Source: Eublepharis macularius (Eukaryota; Chordata; Lepidosauria; Squamata; Eublepharidae). From it: a DNA stretch of 64,000 nucleotides. Under the pieces are notes generated by a model. It made no database searches. It was not told the origin of the DNA and was given only the letters and a program-made list of their open reading frames with translations. Below, in pieces: positions 47,801 to 56,800 of the stretch (the stretch's first letter is position 1; each line of letters opens with the position of its first letter). The stretch spans positions 31,679,232 through 31,743,231 of the forward strand of contig NC_072794.1 of assembly GCF_028583425.1 (NCBI RefSeq), given 5' to 3'. Made by a program: the position numbers and the translations under genes.

Positions 47801-50800
47801 CTAAGACAGGAGAGAATCAGCTTTGTGCTCAGAACTGAAACAATACTTTGCCTTTGTGTAATGTCTTTCCTACAGCTGAAAGTAGCTATAAAAAATACCT
47901 GAAACATTTCTGAATTGTAGTCCCTAAACTGAATCATGGAGACAAAATGTTTGTCACCATATTTGGGAATACATGACTGATATTGATGCATAAATTGTAG
48001 TTTTTCTGCTTTGCAGCTCAAGCCCCATCATGTTTACTTGGAAGTAAGTCTTACTGATTTCAACTTTCTTATCGGTAAGTGTGTAAATATACAGTTTGAG
48101 AAGCAAATGAAGCCCTGACAGTTTTTTAAAAATGAAAAGCAGCCTTGGAAAGTTATGATTTTGAGAAGAGTGGACAGTTTATATGCACATGCATCCATGC
48201 AAAGACACACGAGCATACAATCATAACGTTCGTGGATCCAGGGGCTTGAGGGACTCTGCAACTCCAGTATAGTTCTTGTTGCATACAGCCATCTTGTGAA
48301 AGAGCAAGCAGCCCCAGACAGTGGCAAAGGGGCATTCAGCCAGTTCAATGGGACCTGGATTAACACCTCAGTATGCATGTACATGCAGGTGTACATCTAT
48401 GTTCGCTATGAAAGTGTACGCGGACCTTCTTCTGGCACTTGCAGCTTTGTTCACTATGTTGTCTTCCTTGCATTCCAGAAGCGAGATCTTTGAATGCAGA
48501 ATGTGAGGTCTTTTGGGCCACAACATCTGTCTTGGGGATACCAGCCAAACCCTGTTGTTGCATATGCTCTTCCCACCAATGAGTAAAAACATTTGTTTCT
48601 TGCCAAATCTGATTACCCCGATCCGGATCTAGCTACATGCACAGTCAGGCATAAGCAACTGTGTTGGTTCTGGTATAAAGACGTTCATCCCCCAAAGCAT
48701 CCAAAGATACATTCAGCCAGTTCAAGAGGGCACGAATGAGCACCGTAACGTAGGAGGGGACAGATGTGTAGAGATGCACGTCATGATTTTCAGCAGCTGT
48801 TGCACATGTGGAAGGCTGATCTCTTGCTCAATCCGATCCACTAGAGCCAGTATTATGTTATTTCATGCTGCAGGATTTTACACAGTTGTTATGCTATTCT
48901 GAAAAGGTTTATTATTAGGTTATTGATTGTTCATTATTGTGTTGATTCTATTTATTATCGCACGTCATCCTGAGCATATTTTTGGACAGATGACTAGAGG
49001 AGTTTATAAATAAAGCTAACATTCAGAAGCAATGTGTCTCTGAGCAACAGATGCTGGAATGAATAACGGGGGAGGACGGTTGTTTTCAGGCCCTGCTTGT
49101 GAGATGGTCTGATCCAGCAGGGCTCTTCTTATGTTCTTCAGTGGAAGGATTAAAAACAAAAAATAGATCAGCAGCAGAATCAAAATTCCCCTTCCTCGTT
49201 CACTTGTCTGCAAGTGAAGGTTTAACAAAAATGCACGTCCTGACTCCTTCCATATAAGTAGTTGAAAGAAACTCTTCCACTTGCTTTCTGAATGCTCAGG
49301 CTCTTTTTCAGAGGAGTTATCCATGTTAGTCTTGTAGCAGCAAAACAGTAAAGAGCCCAGTAGCACCTTTAAGACTAACCAACTTTATTGTAGCGTAAGC
49401 TTTCGAGAGCCACAGCTCTCTTCGTCAGATGCATCTGACGAAAAGCGCGGTGGTTCTCGATCTGATGAAGCGAGCTGTGGCTCTCGAAAGCTTATGCTAC
49501 AATAAAGTTGGTTAGTCTTAAAGGTGCTACGGGGCTCTTTACTATCTGGTTCTCTTTTTAATTCTTTGCTGCGTTTCAAGTTTTCAACCTGGATACTGCG
49601 TTGTACCTTTAAATCCATTACGGCGTTGGTAGACAAAGGCAGCCACAACATCTCCCTTCATTTCCCTCCAGCTTCTTTGGACTGACCTGCACCAATCAGG
49701 ACTTGAGGTGTGATGCACAGTGGATGGGAGAAGGGGCAGCTGAAAGGGACCATGGGAGGAAAGTCATGGATGTCTTCTCTTGTGATTCTGCAGAGAATTT
49801 AGGTTACAACCTGGAAACCCTAACTTGTGGCTATTACCCCTTCTCCAGTTAGAGGCTATGAGCAGAACCACAAGTGACAAAAGGCACAGATTGGACACTT
49901 GTCTGCTTCCCCCAAGTTTTGATGGGAAATGTAGGCGTCCTGGTCTCGCAGCTTCGCTCTCTGACTGCTGTCCAATGGACTTTTCAACTGTCACTTGTCC
50001 AACATTCCGCCAAGCTGCCTACATTTCCCATCAAAACTTGAGGGAAGCAGACAAGTGTCCAACCTGTACCTTTTGTCACTTGTGGTTCTGCTCTTTGTTT
50101 TGACAATCCGTATTATCAGAACCTTACTTTAAGTCACCTTGCGATAGCTTTATTCCCTCCTGCTAAAACTTACCTGCAGTGGGCTTGTTGGAAAGGTTGC
50201 TGTTTTGATAGATAGGCTGTGGGGTCTCGTTCTGGGGCTGCCCAATCACTGGGGTCAGGGACGGTGTATTAACGTTGGAGAGGATGCAGCCAGTCACTCG
50301 CTAGAGAAGAGGCAAAATGGTAGGGTGTCAGTGTTTATACCCTCATCAGCACCCACACAACCAATGGGAAAAGGGGCATTTCTCACAACTACATGGTTTT
50401 AATCACACAATTATTTCCCCATCTTTGAGATATACTAACATCTTGGTTTCTTGACATGTTCCTGCCAATGTGTGACCTTTAAAAAGACGAACACATGAAA
50501 CTCAGTTAGACTGAGTCAGACCACTGGTATATCAAAGTACTGTCTACGGTACCTGGCAACTGCCCTCCATGTTCTTGCATAAATGTCCTTCACATTGCAT
50601 GCTCACCACCTTGAGAAGGCTCTGGAGAGGTGGCATATAAATTCCTAAATAAATAAACAGATCATCTATATCCCCTAAACCCTTTAACTGGAGATGCCAG
50701 GGACTGACCATTGGAACTTCTGTGTACAAAGCAGATGTTTGACCCTGGAGCCATGGCCCCTCTCCCTTCTGGCTTCACTGGCCTATGCCTTATCCCCACC

Positions 50801-53800
50801 ATAGTCCTTTCCCCCAACAGAAATATCTCCTCCTAAGTAAGTATTAATGTTGTTGCCAAGGGTGTAGGTTAGAGTGTCAGACTACGAGAGGAACTACAAG
50901 TGACAAAAGGCACAGGTTGGACACTTGTCAGCTTCCCTCAAGTTTTGATGGGAAATGTAGGCATCCTAGTCTTGCAGCTTGGCTCTCTGACTGCTGTCCA
51001 ATGGACTTTTCAACTGTCACTTGTCCAACATTCCGCCAAGCTGCCTACATTTCCCATCAAAACTTGAGGGAAGCAGACAAGTGTCCAACCTGTACCTTTT
51101 GTCACTTGTAGTTCCGCTCTACGATAAAGAAGAGCCAGGTTCAAAACCCTCCTATGCTATGATGCTTACTGGATGAATTTGGGCCAGTCACTTGTTCAAT
51201 TTAACCTACCTCACAGGGTTGTTGTGAGGATAAAGGCGAAGAGAGGGAAGTGATGCACACCACCCTGAGCTTCTTGGGGGAAGGGCAGAATTAAAATGTA
51301 TTTGCAGGCTGATATCTGGGCAGAGATGCCGAGCTCTGATTTGAAAGGGTAGAGCCCAGTAGAGTTTTGATGCCACTGAGAGTTTTTAAATGGTTTATGA
51401 TAGAGTCTTATGCAGAAACTGGGCCTTGCCTCTTCTATTCCTGGCCACTGTCTAAAAAACCAACCCGGGCTTCTTCCCATTGCTTGGCAGCCTTACGTGA
51501 AATTTTGTATCCCATCATCTATTTAATAGTCTCTCTTAGGATCAGCATTTAGATTTCTAGTCCTTGAACTAGGGGCCTGTCTTTTTGTTTACATTCCTCT
51601 CTAAAGCCCCATGTATGGTGTTATCTTGTATTCCTATCAGTAATAATAACCTAATTATCTAAGGAACAGCCACAGTGCTAGAGGTTAGTTTCAGGCAGGT
51701 AGCTGTATTGGTCTGCAGTTGAACGGAAGGATTTGAGACACCAACAAGAATTTCAGGGTATAAGCTTTCAAGCATCAAACAGAAGGGCGCTTTGATTCTC
51801 AAAAACTTATGCCCTGAAAATCTTGTCGGTCTCTAAGGTCCTACTGGATTCAAATCCTGCCGTACTAGAGCATGGAGAACTAAATAGCTCCTGATAAAAA
51901 CAGCACTGAAAACTAAAAGGCCTTTTGATATTGGTATTTGCTCACAGTCTTCACATGCTGTGGGTGGGCAGATGAGTAAGCCATTGGTTGATTTCTGGTG
52001 GACCACCAGATGCTAGGATTCTTGCAAAGAATGCTGGTCAAGAGGGACTTTGGTCTAATCCATCAAGGCACGTCTGAGCATAAACTCTTTCTTATTAGGA
52101 CCTCTTAATACATTTTAGTTATGCCTCAAGTTCTACAAGGTACCAGAGATGCCCTCTTCTTTGCTTAATTTAGAATTCACTGGTGGACTAGGAGGATTCT
52201 AGTAAAAAAGTCAAAAGAAGTAGATTTAGAACTGTGCAGTAAAGCGAACAGGGTTTTTTTTTTGAGCCACCAGAGGGTGCTCAATCCTCTTTGATGTGCC
52301 TTTTGGGGTTTGGTTTGGTTTCACTAAAAAAGAAGGTACGATGCATCGTGAATAGAAAAGGGTGTGTAAATGCATTGATTCAAAAGTGAATTATCAACAC
52401 TGACAGAATAAAAAAACTAGTCCCGACTCCCGGGCAGTAAAGATATCACACTGAACTCCCCAGTGTGTAGCCTTATACGGAGTCAGTTTGAATTGCTGCT
52501 GCAGTTGCTACCAAAAGTTTTGGCCAGCTCCGAAGAGCATGCCCTTCAGGGGCCTGACAGGAGATGATGGATATATTGGGTATACTTATGCTACAGGCAT
52601 AAGCAGGTTTAAAAGTCAATCTGTTCAGCCTCTCAACAAATACCTGGGATTCCTTGGTGAAAGCCATGGCATTGAACTGGTCCAGAGACTGCCTAAACAA
52701 ATACTGGGATGGGAGGCATGTAACACCTTGCCTATTAGAATTGCCACTGAATGTTTGAAACTGGTTAATTTAATGGTGGGTTTGTTGTTCTGCCTATGGC
52801 TGGACTAGATCAGGAACTCACGGAAATAAGAAGGTTCCATTAAAATCAGCCTCTAGAAATTAATACCTGTGATACTTCTGCCTTGAACTAGGATAAGTGC
52901 TGAGTGTCTGTTTTTAAATTTAAAATTGTGTGCACCCTAAACTGTATACTAAGCAGAAGCTAATTTCAGGTCTCCATAGAAATGATATCTGAAAGGTGAT
53001 GAGAGTGCATTGGGTTTGGTATACACAAAACCTCTCGTACCCCTCCGATGCATTGTTTAGTACTGAAGGCACATCAACTCGCATTCCCTGCATCCATTAG
53101 TCTCGGCACTATGGGCTGCTGACTGCTCGGCTTTGCCGGCTAGATCAATGAAAGAAATAAAGGTGTTCATAATAACTTGCTCTGGCACGAAACTCCACAG
53201 CTAGAGCAGAGAGAAAGTGAAGCGGCAGCCTCATAATAACTATTATTAACTGGTTAAAAGCCTGTGAAATTTCACTATACGGATGACAGTGACATTTTGG
53301 AGAAGAAGGATACACCCCATTTCCTTTCTATTGATTCCCCACCTCTATCACTAATCCATCTTATGATGCAGAACTCCCCCTCCCTCAAATCCAGCTTCAG
53401 GAGGGGGGAGCAAAGTGTCAAAAATCGATCATTCCATCAACATCTCCCCTCCCAAAGGAAGTTCTCAGTTTTTGATATATTGATACTTTCCTCTCCACCC
53501 CCCACCATTTTCAGTCACCTGCTGTTTGCCCTCCAGAGAAAAAGAGAGAGGCACCATACAGGCACCAATATCTTATATACTAATAGCCAAGCGGCTCTGA
53601 TCTGTGGATATTTAAATACAAAAACTGGAGCCCTGAACAGGCAAGACAGATCTTCCTACACACTTGAAAAATGCCCCAGGTTTGTAAATCTAAGTTCCAA
53701 ACTACACTTTTGGGTAAAGGAGAGTCAAACGAGCTCGAAATGCTGTCACAGGGGAAGGAACAGCACCTGCATCTCGCCAAGCCATTTTCCTGCATAGAAA

Positions 53801-56800
53801 CAGCATGGGGAGGGGGGTATTTCCCCATTTTTGCTTCTCCACAAGAAAAAGCAAAAATAGGCAAATAAGTACCCCCCCCCCCCCGCTCTGTTTCGTTATG
53901 GGGAAAATAGTTGGGAGGAGAAAAGACTGGTCCAGGAGTGGCCGCCCCACCACTGCATTTTTGGGTTGCCAGGTTTCCTGGGAGTGAAAGCAGGGGATGG
54001 GGGGGGTCATGGGGGGAGTTGCGCTCTGGAGCGCCCCCACATCATGCCTGGAATGATGTTATTCCTGGGGCAACGTGGAGGCGATGGGTCGCAATGGGGG
54101 CAGATTGAGTAAAAATTAACACCAAACACTAAATCGGGGCCAATTGACCCTGGCGCAACCCAGCGCTTCTGTATCACTCTAGGAATGATATTATCCAGAT
54201 ATGACACAAGCCCATGTGAGGGGAACACTCACATGTAGTGGGGGGCACTGGGCCAGAGTGTTTGTTCATGGAATGGTCATGTTTACAGAGTTAGAATTTA
54301 GTCTAAATAATTACATATAGTACTACAGTTCCATTACTGAAATTAAACAATAAAAATATGATGAAAATGAACCTAAGAAAATGTTTTCCGATTGCAACAT
54401 ATATAATAAGCATATGCGTTTGCATATTTTTATTTGTGCCAAGCAGCATGAAACATTAGGATGGCCTTGCATAGGGGATAACTTGACTTAGGGCTGCCAT
54501 TTTCAGTGGCAGCCCTGTGTTCTTTGTAGCATGCTATTACACCCAAAGTTACTAAACTGACAGCACTGGCGAAGGTGAGGTGTTGCTAATCCATTCTTCC
54601 ATAATGCAGTGCTCTGCAGACATTCCAAACAAGTCATTCTGATTGCCCTGAAAGCTTTTAAAAGAACCAATTGGCAGTTTTACAAACCTCAATGAGGTTG
54701 AAATATTCATAGGGAAAAATGGCATAAGACATATATAATGCAAGCTAAATGTGCACAGCAGGATATTTTATGATATAGAATTTGGGTTTTTGTGGAGCAG
54801 AACATTACTAGCCTTGACTAGATACATAATAACATGATTGCTGCCTAATAAAACTCGTTATACAACATGGATTGAAATCAAGCGGGTTCAGACACAAGAT
54901 TTCCCAGGTCTGCTTTTTGGATCAATTTGTGATCAGAAGACTAACTGATCCATTTTGGATCACCTCCAGTCAACACTCCTACAATTCCTTTCCCTGTTTT
55001 TTCCATTTTGGCATGGAGAATCTACCTGGAGCGGGGTGTTGTACAGACATTTCAGAAATCTGCCATGGTCTTGAAGATGCTGGAAATTTGCACCTACTTT
55101 TGGCACACACAGAGCCTTATTTTTCCTTGATTTACAGTGCAGTCCTAAACAGAGTTACTCCAATCAGCTTAGTTTGGGGTAACTGCTTAGGATTGAACTA
55201 TTATTCTCTTCCTTTGTCCATAATGGGGACCCATTCTCCTCTCCTCCAATTTTATCCTTGTAGCAGCCCTGTGGGGTAGGCAAGGCTGAGTGAGTGTGAC
55301 TGGCCCATGGTCACCCAGCTATCTTCCATGGTAGAGCAGGGATTCAAACCTGGATCTCCCTGATCCTAATCTGACGCTTTAACCACTGCACCACATTGGC
55401 TTCAATTTATCCTTTTGCCAGTTTACTTTCTGTCAAAAATTCACAAATATTCACATCAGACGGAATATCAATCTTCGGGATCAAACTTCTGGGAAAAATG
55501 GATCCCATTTTACGAATACATAGAAGCAAGAGATTTGCAACCTTCCTCTTCACACCACTCATTGTTGATGTATTAAAGTTGAATCACTGTGTTGATATTT
55601 GTAAATGCAATGTATTATATTGGTTTGTTGCTTGATTATTGTTACAGTTCTAAAATTGAATAAAAATTATTTATAAAAAAAAAAATCACAAATATTTCAG
55701 AGGTCTTGCTCTCCCTGGTTTGGTGAAATTCCACTGTGTATTCAACACTATGACATTACAAAATTCTATTTGAATTATACACTGATGAATGGGCAATTTT
55801 TAAGTACATGCATATTTAGTTATACAAACCTTCTCTGTAGAATATCTTTCCAAAATAAAAATAGGGAATGCATGCACAGGCAGTAGTCATAGCTGTAGCA
55901 GAAATCACACACACATACACACCCCGGGAGGGGGGTGGATACTGTAGAGAGGGAGAATAAGATTTTTTTTTCAACTACTGTATTTTTTAAGTGGAAGTTT
56001 GGTTTTCCTTTTTTGTTGATCAATTGTATGATGGTAAAAGGGCTGAATAGTGCAATACTACATTTCACAACGATATCCATCCATCACAAGGATCTAATTT
56101 TGTGCCCAGACCATTTTTCCCCAAATATACAATGTGCCTTTTTTGAAGGGATTTGTTTATTTTATCCAGTTTTTTCTGCAGAACAGGAGTGCAGTTGCAT
56201 TTTTGTGGACAGGTATGAAAAAAATGAAATGTTGATTTCTCTAACTTAGACAAATTATGTAATTTAGCCATTTTCCTTTTCAGAAAACAAGAATGTTCTG
56301 AATTATTTTTAAAAATCCTTTTAAACGCAATATCTTTTTTAAAATTTAAAAATCCAGAAGAAAGATTTAGGCCCATGAAGTTTCAGTCGTGTTCCCAAAC
56401 ACATGGAAATTGTTAATTAAGGCTGTCACACCATAGGAACAGTACATACACTGTACAGACAGACATATCATGCTCTTTTATAACTGAGGCTCCCTGCTAG
56501 AGATGGGGATGAAATGGGAAAAAAAGAAACGAGTTTTGTTTTGTCACATTCCACAAATCACAAAACACGAACTTCCATGAATCACGAAACATGAACTTCC
56601 ACGAAACTGTCCCGTTTCACAATACGATTTGTTAGTTTCGTGCTTTGTCAAAACCCAGGGCACTTCAACGGCCCTCTTCATACCCCAAAATGCCAAACTT
56701 ACAGGGAGACTTCAGCAGGCTCTCTTCAACCCACCCTCCCAGTTTGGCCAAGACTGCAAAATGTTGACTGGAACCCACAAAGCTGGGCCCCAGCGCCAGG

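Noticed and set aside
35757-51119. Similar open frames repeated several times ([14 protein letters not shown])
   Set aside because: They arise from repeated foldback MITEs read in the same frame, not from a gene family.
52488-52808. 106-codon + strand frame
   Set aside because: No family recognised and no splice or start context; treated as chance in an intron.
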